Assembly (NCBI GenBank): GCA_021795435.1
Contig: JAJYPJ010000014.1
Coordinates: 1 to 43,841, forward strand
From: Pseudomonadota bacterium
GTDB lineage: Bacteria; Pseudomonadota; Gammaproteobacteria; Xanthomonadales; Rhodanobacteraceae
Direction: 5' to 3'
Length of the DNA: 43,841 nt
The notes below the pieces were generated by a model, which searched no databases, was not told where the DNA came from, and saw only the letters and a list, made by a program, of their open reading frames with translations. The translations under genes and the position numbers were made by a program. This document shows positions 35,561-43,761 of the stretch, piece after piece (within the stretch, counting starts at the first letter, position 1; every line of letters begins with the position of its first letter).

Positions 35561-36501
35561 TGGAGCAGAAGGATTGGCGCCTGCATGCGCGTGCCGCGCG
35601 CGTACTGGTGGTGGGCGACGTCATGCTGGACCGCTACTGGTTCGGTACCGTCGACCGTATTTCTCCGGAGGCGCCCGTGCCCGTTGCGCGCGTGCAGCGC
35701 GAGCAGGACCGGCTTGGCGGTGCCGCCAACGCGGCCTTCAATGTCACCAGCGTGGGAGCGCAGGCCACGCTCATGTCGGTCGTGGGCGTTGACGAGCCCG
35801 GCCGCCGTCTCCGTGAACTGCTCAATGCTTCGCCGATCCAATGCGCACTGCACGAAGATGCAGCGCTGCGCACGACACTGAAGCTGCGCGTCATTGCCCG
35901 CCAGCAGCAGTTGCTTCGGATGGATTTCGAAACGGCACCGGACCACGAGGTCCTGGTTGCCCAGAGCGAGCGCTATGCCGAGGAAATGCCGCGGCACGAC
36001 GTCGTTCTGTTTTCTGATTACGGCAAGGGCGGGCTCGATCACGTGGGTCGGATGATCGCGATGGCGCGTGAAGCGGGCAAGATCGTCCTGGTCGATCCCA
36101 AGGGACGTGACTATTCGCGCTATGCGGGAGCGACGCTTCTGACGCCGAATCGTGGTGAATTTGCCGAAGTCGCCGGAGATTGGCACGACGAGGCGGATCT
36201 CGAGGCGCGAGCACAGGCGATGCGAGCCGCGTTGCGTCTGGAGGCGCTCCTGATTACGCGTGCGGAAGAGGGAATGACGCTGTTCAGTGCCGCGGGCCGG
36301 CAGCATGTGCCGACGGCTGCACGCGAGGTCTTCGACGTCTCCGGTGCCGGCGATACCGTCATCGCTACGCTCGCCGTCATGCTGGCGGCTGGCGCCAGCC
36401 TTGAAGAGGCGGTTCGAACGGCCAACCGTGCCGCCGGTATTGTCGTCGGCAAGCTGGGGACTGCCAGCGTGTCGGCCGATGAACTCTGGACAGGATCATG
36501 A
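35560..36501 (+). CDS. hldA: D-glycero-beta-D-manno-heptose-7-phosphate kinase (kinase-only form)
   Basis: The enzyme phosphorylates D-glycero-D-manno-heptose 7-phosphate at C1 on the way to ADP-heptose for the lipopolysaccharide inner core. It is a PfkB/ribokinase-fold protein of 313 residues: [26 protein letters not shown] at about 17-42 is the RfaE domain-I start, [10 protein letters not shown] follows, and [12 protein letters not shown] at about 260-271 holds the catalytic Asp. Length shows that only the kinase half of E. coli HldE is present; the adenylyltransferase half must be encoded elsewhere. ATG 35560 shares a base with the histidine kinase stop, and GGAAGG seven bases upstream is a good ribosome-binding site. 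The stop overlaps hldD. Confidence 0.92.
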   Translation: MEQKDWRLHARAARVLVVGDVMLDRYWFGTVDRISPEAPVPVARVQREQDRLGGAANAAFNVTSVGAQATLMSVVGVDEPGRRLRELLNASPIQCALHEDAALRTTLKLRVIARQQQLLRMDFETAPDHEVLVAQSERYAEEMPRHDVVLFSDYGKGGLDHVGRMIAMAREAGKIVLVDPKGRDYSRYAGATLLTPNRGEFAEVAGDWHDEADLEARAQAMRAALRLEALLITRAEEGMTLFSAAGRQHVPTAAREVFDVSGAGDTVIATLAVMLAAGASLEEAVRTANRAAGIVVGKLGTASVSADELWTGS

Positions 36502-37541
36502 GCATGCGCATCGTCGTCACTGGCGCCGCAGGATTCATCGGCGCCAATCTGGTCGAGGCGCTCAACGCCCGCGGCATCGACGACATCATTGCGGTCGACG
36601 ATCTCCAGCAGGGCGACAAATTCCGCAATCTGGCCGACTTGCGCATCGGCGATTACGTGGACCGTCGGGACTTTTACGAGGCATTCGCCGACGGCCACTA
36701 CGGACGGGTGGAGGCCGTGTTCCATCAGGGGGCCTGTTCGGACACCATGGAACACGACGGCCGTTACATGATGGACGTGAACTTCCGCGATAGCCGCACA
36801 CTGCTCGACGCTTGCGAATCGCGGGGAACGCGGCTGCTTTATGCCAGTTCCGCAGCAACGTATGGGGACGGTTCGCGGGGCTTCCGCGAAGAGCCCGCAT
36901 GCGAACGTCCTCTCAATGTCTACGGCTACTCGAAATTGTTGTTCGACCAGGTTGTCCGACGCCGCATGCCGCACCTGCGGACCCAGGTTGTGGGATTCCG
37001 CTATTTCAATGTTTATGGTCCCCGCGAGCAGCACAAGGGGCGCATGGCCTCGGTGGCCTTTCATCACTTCAACCAGTTCCATGCGGAAGGTCGGGTCAAG
37101 CTGTTCGGGGCCTATGGTGGCTACGCGGCAGGCGCGCAAGAGCGGGATTTCGTCTGGATCGGCGACGTGGTTGCGGTCAACCTGTGGGCGTTCGAGCGCG
37201 GAGATGTCAGCGGGGTGTACAACCTGGGCAGCGGGCGCGCGCAACCGTTCAATGACATTGCTTCCGCGGTCGTCAATTCGTTGCGCGGCTTTGCCGGTCC
37301 GTCGACGCAACCGCTGGAGGCGTTGGTCGAAGACGGATTGATCGAGTATGTGGCCTTTCCGGAGGCGCTGGTTGGCCGCTACCAATGCCACACCCAGGCC
37401 GACTTGACCCGACTTCGCGCCGCCGGCTGCACGCACGCATTCGCGCCCGTGGATCAGGGCGTAGCAGCCTACGTGCGACAGTTGCAGTCGGCGGGCATGG
37501 CGCCTCCCGCGATGGCCGCGAAGGGCGGCCATCCAGGCTGA
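36498..37541 (+). CDS. hldD: ADP-L-glycero-D-manno-heptose-6-epimerase
   Basis: HldD inverts C6 of ADP-D-glycero-D-manno-heptose to give the L,D form used in the lipopolysaccharide core. It is a short-chain-dehydrogenase-type NAD(P) enzyme: the Rossmann motif [10 protein letters not shown] at about 9-18, [15 protein letters not shown], the catalytic YGYSK (about 142-146), [20 protein letters not shown] and the [17 protein letters not shown] segment, all family features. The length of 347 is a little above the usual 310-330 owing to a C-terminal tail. It overlaps the kinase gene (ATGA); ATG 36504 is an alternative start. No terminator is clear downstream. Confidence 0.95.
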   Translation: MSMRIVVTGAAGFIGANLVEALNARGIDDIIAVDDLQQGDKFRNLADLRIGDYVDRRDFYEAFADGHYGRVEAVFHQGACSDTMEHDGRYMMDVNFRDSRTLLDACESRGTRLLYASSAATYGDGSRGFREEPACERPLNVYGYSKLLFDQVVRRRMPHLRTQVVGFRYFNVYGPREQHKGRMASVAFHHFNQFHAEGRVKLFGAYGGYAAGAQERDFVWIGDVVAVNLWAFERGDVSGVYNLGSGRAQPFNDIASAVVNSLRGFAGPSTQPLEALVEDGLIEYVAFPEALVGRYQCHTQADLTRLRAAGCTHAFAPVDQGVAAYVRQLQSAGMAPPAMAAKGGHPG

Positions 37542-37672
37542 GGGATCTGGCATCGAGGCACGAGAGCCAGGGCAGCGAAGGCCGGCCTGGTGGGGCCTGA
37601 TCAGCCGGTGGTCCGCAGGGCCCGCAAGCGCGGCATCCGCTCGAGGCCCCGATGGGAGACGGGAAGCGGCGT

Positions 37673-37711
37673 CCGCACGGTGTCCGCGGACTGTCCGCGG
37701 ACACCGTGCGG
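37673..37711. promoter_or_regulatory. 39-base perfect palindrome, candidate enhancer site
   Basis: Two 19-base arms (37673-37691 and 37693-37711) are exact reverse complements around a single T. Inside, the 10-base palindrome GTCCGCGGAC occurs twice (37682-37691 and 37693-37702). GTCCGC starts at 37671, 37682 and 37693, an exact 11-base spacing, so the units lie on one face of the helix. The centre is about 100 bases before the predicted sigma-54 start site, the normal distance for an enhancer-binding protein. No T tract follows, so a terminator is less likely. Confidence 0.65.
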
Positions 37712-37767
37712 CGGGGTTGATCCAATCCAACGCACGGATTCATAAGGGCCCGATGCCGCGTATCATG

Positions 37768-37784
37768 CTGGCACGCGACTTGCG
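37768..37784 (+). promoter_or_regulatory. Sigma-54 (-24/-12) promoter
   Basis: CTGGCACGCGACTTGCG matches the sigma-54 consensus YTGGCACGrNNNTTGCW at all but the r and final W positions, with GG and GC at the required spacing. It predicts a start site near 37795, about 23 bases before the ATG of the membrane-fusion protein gene. Confidence 0.75.
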
Positions 37785-37817
37785 ATAACCCGGACATCGA
37801 ATCGTTTCGGGGTCGGC

Positions 37818-39092
37818 ATGAACTTTCGCGATACCCAGGGTCAGGACGTTGTCCTCGAACGCCCGGCAGGCTGGAGGCGACACAGGCGCTCCCTAGTCGT
37901 GGCGGCGGGCATCGCCTTGGCCGGTGGATCATTGGTTGCACTGGTCATGCGCTTCGCCGCGGCGAGCAGCAGCGTTAGCCTGAGTCGCCTCGAGGTCGCC
38001 AGTGTGCAGCAGGGCCCGTTCGTCCGCGACATTGCCGCGGATGGTCGTGTCGTCGCCGCAGTCAGTCCGACGTTGTATGCCGCGGCCAGCGGGACCATCC
38101 ACTATCGGACCCAGGCGGGTGATGCCGTCAAGAAGGGCGACATCCTGGGCGTACTCGATAGCCCGGAGCTGGCCAGCCGGCTAGCCCAGGAGCAGGCGAC
38201 CGGCCAAAGCCTCGAATTGACCTACGAAAATGCACGACTCGAAGCGCAGAAGCACCGCCTGGCCGCGAGGCAGAAGCTGGACGATGCGCGAATCGACCTC
38301 AAGGCGGCGCAGACCGACCTCGATCGGAATACTCGGGCCTTCCAACTGGGCGCGGTACCCGAAATCAACGTCCTGCGCGCGCGGGACGCCCTGGACAAGG
38401 CGCGCATCGCGCTCCACCACGCTGAGCAGGATCAGGGGCTGGATGACCGGATGACCGCGTTTGACATCCGCAGCAAGCGCCTGGCTGCGGCTCGGCAGAA
38501 GCTGGTCGTCGCCGACCTGCAGCGCCAGGTGGATGCCTTGACGCTGCGTGCGCCCGTCACGGGCCAGGTGGGGCAGTTGGCAGTGCCGGACCGGACCAAG
38601 GTCGCCAAGGATGCCGCGCTGCTGAGTGTCGTGGATCTGTCCGCACTCGAAGTCGAGATCAAGGTTCCCGAGAGCTTTGCCCGCGACCTCGCGCCGGGAA
38701 TGCATGCGGATATCACCGGAGATGGCCAGCACTGGGCCGGAATCGTTGGTGCCATTTCGCCGGAGGTCGTCGCGGGTGAAGTGGCCGCGCGCGTGCGATT
38801 CGCCGGTGCGCGACCGGCGGGTCTGCGACAGAACCAGCGTCTGAGTGTCCGTGTCGTGCTGCAGCGGGTCGCCAATGCGATCACCGTGGCGCGCGGGCCA
38901 TCCCTGGAGAATGAGGGCGGCAACGCAGTGTACGTCGTTCACGGAGACCTCGCTGTCCGGACACCCGTACGGCTGGGGCCGGCCAGCATCGACCGCGTCC
39001 AGGTGCTGGCGGGTCTCGAGCCTGGCGAGCGCGTTGTCGTTGCAGGCGCCGACGCCTTCCATGATGCCCCGCGCGTGGTCATCTCGCGATGA
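37818..39092 (+). CDS. Periplasmic adaptor (membrane-fusion protein, HlyD/MacA type)
   Basis: A 424-residue adaptor that should bridge inner-membrane ABC permeases to an outer-membrane channel. One membrane anchor lies at about 26-50, followed by the barrel-sandwich half (VSPTLYAAASGTIHYRTQAGDAVKKGDILGVLDSPELASRL at about 80-120 is the lipoyl/biotinyl-like motif), a long coiled-coil hairpin (about 120-235), the second lipoyl half (LRAPVTGQVGQLAVPDRTKV), a beta-barrel and a C-terminal membrane-proximal domain ending GLEPGERVVVAGAD. The domain order is that of MacA-like adaptors. It has no lipobox. It is the first gene downstream of the sigma-54 promoter, and the ATPase gene follows after 38 bases. 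An outer-membrane partner is not in the window. Confidence 0.9.
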   Translation: MNFRDTQGQDVVLERPAGWRRHRRSLVVAAGIALAGGSLVALVMRFAAASSSVSLSRLEVASVQQGPFVRDIAADGRVVAAVSPTLYAAASGTIHYRTQAGDAVKKGDILGVLDSPELASRLAQEQATGQSLELTYENARLEAQKHRLAARQKLDDARIDLKAAQTDLDRNTRAFQLGAVPEINVLRARDALDKARIALHHAEQDQGLDDRMTAFDIRSKRLAAARQKLVVADLQRQVDALTLRAPVTGQVGQLAVPDRTKVAKDAALLSVVDLSALEVEIKVPESFARDLAPGMHADITGDGQHWAGIVGAISPEVVAGEVAARVRFAGARPAGLRQNQRLSVRVVLQRVANAITVARGPSLENEGGNAVYVVHGDLAVRTPVRLGPASIDRVQVLAGLEPGERVVVAGADAFHDAPRVVISR

Positions 39093-39130
39093 CCCCGTCC
39101 ACCGTCCCTGCCAGCCCTAAGGAGTGAGTC

Positions 39131-39868
39131 ATGCTCGAGATGCGCAACCTCAGCAAGATCTACAGGACCACCACGGTGGAGACCCACGCGCTGCGGGATT
39201 TCTCCCTGAGCGTACGTGAAGGCGAATTTGTCGCGGTCACCGGGCCATCCGGCTCCGGCAAGACGACATTCCTGACGATCGCCGGCTTGCTCGAGGATTT
39301 CACGAGTGGCGAGTACGTCCTCGACGGCGTGAACGTCCACGGCATGAATGATGACCAGCGTTCCCGCTTGCGCAACGAAAAGATCGGGTTCGTATTCCAG
39401 GCATTCAACCTGATCCCCGATCTCAACGTGCTGGACAATGTCGAGGTCCCGCTGCACTACCGGCGCGGCATCCATGGCGCCGAACGACGTCGGCGCGCCA
39501 TCGACGCGCTCGAGCGGGTTGGACTGTCCGCGCGGATGCGTCACTACCCGGCCGAGCTCTCCGGCGGCCAGCAACAGCGAGTGGCGATTGCCCGAGCGCT
39601 GGCGGGCAGCCCGCGGCTCCTGCTTGCGGACGAGCCCACGGGAAATCTCGACACGGCGATGGCCCGCGGGGTCATGGAGCTGATCGAGCAGATCCATCGG
39701 GAAGGCGCCACGATCATCATGGTGACGCACGATCCCGAACTCGCCGCACGCTCCGAACGCAATGTCCATATCGTCGACGGCATGGCCACAGGCATTGTCG
39801 AGGAACCCAGGTTCCGCTCGACGTTGCAGGAACGCACGGCCTCCGATATGCCCCTGGCAGGACGCTGA
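39131..39868 (+). CDS. ABC transporter ATP-binding protein (MacB/LolD type)
   Basis: A stand-alone ATPase of 245 residues. Walker A GPSGSGKTT is at 38-46, the Q-loop in VFQAFNLIPDLNVLDNVEVPL near 80-100, the signature LSGGQQQR at about 144-151, Walker B LLLADEPTG at about 162-170 and the H-loop VTHDPELA near 200. Sequence features such as NLIPDLNVLDNVEVPL place it with LolD/MacB/FtsE-type ATPases, which drive mechanotransmission rather than ordinary transport through the membrane. It is the only ATPase of the operon, shared by at least four permeases, and is followed by the first permease after three bases. Confidence 0.95.
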   Translation: MLEMRNLSKIYRTTTVETHALRDFSLSVREGEFVAVTGPSGSGKTTFLTIAGLLEDFTSGEYVLDGVNVHGMNDDQRSRLRNEKIGFVFQAFNLIPDLNVLDNVEVPLHYRRGIHGAERRRRAIDALERVGLSARMRHYPAELSGGQQQRVAIARALAGSPRLLLADEPTGNLDTAMARGVMELIEQIHREGATIIMVTHDPELAARSERNVHIVDGMATGIVEEPRFRSTLQERTASDMPLAGR

Positions 39869-39871
39869 CCC

Positions 39872-41167
39872 GTGTTCGCGTACTACCTCCAGCTGGCGCT
39901 TCGTGCGTTGCGCAGGAGCCCCCTGCTGACCGCGCTGATGGTTCTTGCGCTGGCGGTTGGCATCGGCGCCAGCATGACCATGCTCACGGTGCTCCATGTC
40001 TTGTCGGGTGATCCACTTCCCGGTCGAAGCGCGCACCTCTATTACCCCCAGGTTGATCCGCGTGCCAGCGGGGATGCCGCTGCCGATCCGCGTCCGCCAA
40101 GCCTCTTGACCTACATCGATGCAATGAACCTGATGCGAGAAGGCCGAACGACACGTGCTGCGGTGATGTACGCGGGGTCCGAGGTCCTGCGCCCGATCGG
40201 ACCGGGGCGCTCGCCCCAGTCCGTCAATTCCCGCTACACCAGCGGGTCCTTCTTCAGCATGTTCGCGGTGCCGTTTCGCTACGGTGCCCCGTGGTCAGGG
40301 TCCGATGACGCCGGCGGCGCCCATGTCGCGGTCATTTCCAGGGCGCTGAACCAGTCGCTGTTCGGTGGCGTGGACAGCGTGGGCCGCAGCATCGTGTACG
40401 GGGGCCATAGCTTCCGCATCGTGGGTGTCCTCGCCCATTGGCGCCCCATCCCGCGCTTCTACGATCTCGACAGTTCCCGCTTCGGCGATGTCGAAAAGGT
40501 CTTCATTCCCTTCAACACGGCCCGCGCGCTGGATTTCAGTGTCGCGGGATCGACCAACTGCTATGGCAAGCCCGGCAGCAGCCTCGATACGTCGAACTGC
40601 GGTTATATCCAGATGTGGGTGCAGTTGGACACGGCGCGCGCCGCAGTGGCCTATCGACGGTTCCTCGTGAATTATTCCGAACAGCAATATGCAGCCGGGC
40701 GATTCAGTCGCAAGCCCAACGTCCGACTGGATGACCTCATGCGATGGCTTGCGGTCAACCACGCCGTGCCGGACGACGTGCGCATGCAGGCTTGGCTTGC
40801 GCTGGGATTCCTCTTGGTGTGCGTGGTCAATACCGTCGGCCTGATGCTGGCGAAATTCCTGCGGCGCAGTGGCGAGATCGGAGTGCGCCGTGCACTGGGT
40901 GCATCCCGCCATGCGGTGTTTGCGCAGTTGCTGACGGAGGCAGGCATGATCGGTGCGGCGGGTGCCCTCATCGGGCTGACCTTGACGATGCTGGGATTAT
41001 GGCTGGTTCGCCAGCAGCCATCGGGCTACGCCCAGTTGGCGCGCATGCAGCCGAGCATGCTGGTGGCTACGTTGGCTGTTGCGATCGGGGCGAGCCTGCT
41101 TGCCGGGATACTTCCTGCATGGCGGGCTTGCCTCGTCGCGCCAGCAATGCAGATCAAAGCGCAATGA
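39872..41167 (+). CDS. FtsX/MacB-type ABC permease, type A
   Basis: A 431-residue permease of the MacB/FtsX class. The first membrane helix (about 20-45, LLTALMVLALAVGIGASMTM) is followed by a large periplasmic domain (about 48-290) and three C-terminal helices (about 305-325, 350-380, 395-420) with EIGVRRALGASRHAVFAQLLTEA, the FtsX-domain coupling segment. The periplasmic domain has two cysteines (STNCYG and TSNCGY) that recur at the same places in the third permease. The start is a GTG at 39872, three bases after the ATPase stop. It probably pairs with the next, dissimilar permease as LolC does with LolE. Substrate unknown; peptides or lipophilic compounds are typical of the class. Confidence 0.9.
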   Translation: MFAYYLQLALRALRRSPLLTALMVLALAVGIGASMTMLTVLHVLSGDPLPGRSAHLYYPQVDPRASGDAAADPRPPSLLTYIDAMNLMREGRTTRAAVMYAGSEVLRPIGPGRSPQSVNSRYTSGSFFSMFAVPFRYGAPWSGSDDAGGAHVAVISRALNQSLFGGVDSVGRSIVYGGHSFRIVGVLAHWRPIPRFYDLDSSRFGDVEKVFIPFNTARALDFSVAGSTNCYGKPGSSLDTSNCGYIQMWVQLDTARAAVAYRRFLVNYSEQQYAAGRFSRKPNVRLDDLMRWLAVNHAVPDDVRMQAWLALGFLLVCVVNTVGLMLAKFLRRSGEIGVRRALGASRHAVFAQLLTEAGMIGAAGALIGLTLTMLGLWLVRQQPSGYAQLARMQPSMLVATLAVAIGASLLAGILPAWRACLVAPAMQIKAQ

Positions 41168-42411
41168 GGCCCGTCATGATCTCACTTCGCCCTATCCTTT
41201 CCTCGCTTCGTCGTCACAAGATCGCTGCCCTCCTGATCATCCTGGAGACTGCGCTGGCCTTTGCCATCGTCAGCAATGCGCTGTACATGGTGGTTGGCCG
41301 CCTGGAGCGCGTTCGGATGCCTTCGGGCATCGATGAACGCAGCCTCGTCATGCTGAGGCTGGACACATCCGACCGCAGCCAGGGCACGGTGGCCTCCGGG
41401 TTGGCGGACGTGGCGGCACTTCGGGCGATCCCGGGAGTTGAGTCGGCAACCGTTGCGAATTCCATGCCTTTGAGCGGCATGCAATGGGGCCTGTCGTTTT
41501 CGACCAGGCCGATGGACTCGATCGGCAGTGGCGTTGGTGCGCCCCTCTACCTAGGGGGAGGTCACTTGCTGAGGACATTGGGGGTGCACGTCCTGGCCGG
41601 TAGCGAATTCGCCCCCAGTGCCTATGCCGACTTCCGCCGCAAGGGATTCATGGACCAGCTGATGACCGTGCACCAGGCGTTGATCACCAAGGCACTAGCG
41701 GAACGACTCTGGCCGCATGGCCGGGCCGTGGGCAAGGAGATGTACATGGGCAAGACCCGGGTCCAGGTCGTGGGCGTCGTGTCCAACATCATCCGGCCCT
41801 ACGTCAGTGCCGATGCGCATGATCCCGCCAACTACTTTGCCGCCATCTATCCGCGACGGCTGGGCCCGGACCTGGGGGCGTTTTACGTGTTGCGCTGCAA
41901 GCCAGCGGATCGCAGCCGGATCCTGGAGGCGGCCCGTGCCAAGCTGCAGGCCTTGCATCCAACCGAGACCGTTGGGCTCCACGAGACCTTCACGCGGATG
42001 CGCCGCCACTATTTTGCCAATGACCGGTCCATGGCCTGGCTCCTGGTCGGCACCATGCTGGCGCTGCTGGGCGTAACGGCGGTCGGCATCGTCGGGCTGG
42101 CCAGCTTCTGGGTCCAGCAGCGAACCCGGCAGATCGGGGTGCGCCGCGCTCTGGGCGCGTGTCGCGCCGATATCCGACGCTACTTCCAGGCCGAGAACTT
42201 CCTGTTGGCGACCACGGGCATCCTCATTGGGTGTGCCGCGGCGATCGTGATCAACGTCTGGCTGATGGCGCACTACTCGGTGCCGCGCCTGCCGGTCATC
42301 TACCTGCCGGTCGGCGCATTGCTCCTTGTGGGCATCGGACAGATCGCCGTGCTGGGTCCAGCCATCCGTGCGGCACGCGTGCCACCGATCCGCGCGATGC
42401 GGGCGGCATGA
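41164..42411 (+). CDS. FtsX/MacB-type ABC permease, type B
   Basis: A 415-residue permease with the same overall plan as its neighbours: an N-terminal helix (about 18-38, IAALLIILETALAFAIVSNA), a periplasmic domain (about 40-290) with GVESATVANSMPLSGM and VQVVGVVSNIIRPYV, and three C-terminal helices ending VLGPAIRAARVPPIRAMRAA, with QIGVRRALGACRADIRRYFQ as the coupling segment. Its sequence is clearly different from the type-A permeases on each side, and its start (MRPVMISLRPILSSLRRHK) resembles that of the partial fourth permease. ATG 41164 overlaps the previous stop (ATGA); ATG 41176 is an alternative. It overlaps the next gene by four bases too. Confidence 0.9.
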   Translation: MRPVMISLRPILSSLRRHKIAALLIILETALAFAIVSNALYMVVGRLERVRMPSGIDERSLVMLRLDTSDRSQGTVASGLADVAALRAIPGVESATVANSMPLSGMQWGLSFSTRPMDSIGSGVGAPLYLGGGHLLRTLGVHVLAGSEFAPSAYADFRRKGFMDQLMTVHQALITKALAERLWPHGRAVGKEMYMGKTRVQVVGVVSNIIRPYVSADAHDPANYFAAIYPRRLGPDLGAFYVLRCKPADRSRILEAARAKLQALHPTETVGLHETFTRMRRHYFANDRSMAWLLVGTMLALLGVTAVGIVGLASFWVQQRTRQIGVRRALGACRADIRRYFQAENFLLATTGILIGCAAAIVINVWLMAHYSVPRLPVIYLPVGALLLVGIGQIAVLGPAIRAARVPPIRAMRAA

Positions 42412-43754
42412 TTGGATCGGCCGTGCATTCGAGTCACCGTTACTACTTGCGGTTAGCGGTGCTGGGTGTTTCGCGCGCTCCGTGGATGAGCGCGTTGATG
42501 GTTCTGGTGATGGGGATCGGAATCGGTGGCTGCATCACGACGCTGACGGTCTATCGGTTGTTGGGCGGGGATCCGCTTCCTGGCAAAAGCGCGAAGTTGT
42601 TCTACCCGCAGCTCGATCCAGAGACCGGCACACTAGTGCCGCACAGTCCACCGGACATGATGGACTACACCTCGGCGGTAGCGCTCTGGCGATCGCATCG
42701 TGCCGATCGTCAGGCCATCATGACCAGTGCACCGATCAAGTTGCTGCCGCCCAATGCGTCGCAGTCCGCATTCATGACGGGCATGCAGGCCACAACGCGC
42801 GACTTCTTCCCCATGTTCAATGTGCCGTTCCGATACGGCGGGCCCTGGAGTGCGGCTGATGATGCCGCGCATGCGCGTGTTGCCGTGATTTCAAGCCGAC
42901 TCAATCAACGCTTGTTTGCCGGAGCGAATAGCGTCGGTCGCGAACTGAACCTGGGCGGCGGCGTGGTGCGCATTGTCGGTGTTTTGCGCCATTGGCGACC
43001 GTCACCCGACTTTTTCCAAGTGGCGGGAGGACGCTTCTCGGACGGGCATACTTCTGAATTCTTTTCGCGTGTTCCGGATGTCTATCTGCCGTTCTTCACG
43101 GCGTTGCGGCTTGATTATGGCCACTTCAACGTTTTCAACTGCTGGGCTTTGCCAAGCAATTTCAATCACCTTCGCCATGCGCCGTGCAACTGGGTTTCGC
43201 TGTGGGTGCAGATCGATTCGAGGGCCAAGGCACGTGGCTACCTCGACTATCTTCGGAATTATTCCCAATCGGAGCGTGCGCTGGGCCGGTTCACGCATCC
43301 AACGAATGTTCGCCTGATGGACCTGATGCAGTGGCTCCGGTACAACGATGTCGTGCCCGCGGACGTTCGGCTCGAGCTGTTGCTGGGTTGGGCTTTCCTG
43401 TTGATCTGTCTGATCAATGTTGCCGGCTTGCTCCTGGTCAAGCTGCTGCGGCATTCGGGCGAATATGGGCTGCGCCGTGCGATCGGTGCGCCTCGGCGAG
43501 CCGTGTTCGTCCAATGTCTTTACGAGACCATCCTGATTGGCACCTTCGGCAGCATTCTGGGCCTACTACTTTCAAGCTTTGGGCTGTGGCTCGTCCGTCA
43601 GCAGCCGGTGGCCTATGCGAGCCTCGCGCACTTGCACACGCGTTCGTTCCTGTTGGCTCTGTTGATCAGTTTGGCTTCCATCCTCCTGGCCGGCGTTTGG
43701 CCGGCATGGCGCGTCAGTCGAACCTCCCCTGCAACGATGGTCAAACAACTGTGA
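42408..43754 (+). CDS. FtsX/MacB-type ABC permease, type A' (paralogue of the first)
   Basis: A 448-residue permease, recognisably a diverged copy of the one at 39872. Shared stretches include GDPLPGKSAKLFYPQLDP (GDPLPGRSAHLYYPQVDP in the first), RIVGVLRHWRPSPDF (RIVGVLAHWRPIPRF), and near the end GLWLVRQQPVAYASLA (GLWLVRQQPSGYAQLA). Two periplasmic cysteines (FNCWAL and APCNW) occupy the same positions as in the first. The coupling segment reads EYGLRRAIGAPRRAVF. The start is at the ATGA overlap with the type-B gene. A further gene begins seven bases after its stop, so the operon goes on beyond the window. Confidence 0.9.
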   Translation: MIGSAVHSSHRYYLRLAVLGVSRAPWMSALMVLVMGIGIGGCITTLTVYRLLGGDPLPGKSAKLFYPQLDPETGTLVPHSPPDMMDYTSAVALWRSHRADRQAIMTSAPIKLLPPNASQSAFMTGMQATTRDFFPMFNVPFRYGGPWSAADDAAHARVAVISSRLNQRLFAGANSVGRELNLGGGVVRIVGVLRHWRPSPDFFQVAGGRFSDGHTSEFFSRVPDVYLPFFTALRLDYGHFNVFNCWALPSNFNHLRHAPCNWVSLWVQIDSRAKARGYLDYLRNYSQSERALGRFTHPTNVRLMDLMQWLRYNDVVPADVRLELLLGWAFLLICLINVAGLLLVKLLRHSGEYGLRRAIGAPRRAVFVQCLYETILIGTFGSILGLLLSSFGLWLVRQQPVAYASLAHLHTRSFLLALLISLASILLAGVWPAWRVSRTSPATMVKQL

Positions 43755-43761
43755 GCAGACC

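Larger units (their letters stand above)
37542..37817. other. Regulatory region of the ABC export operon
   Basis: The 276 bases between hldD and the membrane-fusion protein gene contain no gene. They hold a 39-base palindrome (37673-37711), a more AT-rich stretch (about 37715-37755) where a bending protein could bind, and a sigma-54-type promoter (37768-37784). No terminator for hldD was recognised. Confidence 0.6.

Noticed and set aside
34105-36306. 733-codon open frame on the strand opposite the histidine kinase and heptose kinase genes
   Set aside because: It crosses two well-supported genes on the other strand and has no recognisable domain.
37673-37711. Intrinsic terminator of hldD
   Set aside because: The stem would be very strong, but no T tract follows on either strand, it lies 131 bases past the stop, and the phased internal palindromes look like a protein-binding site.
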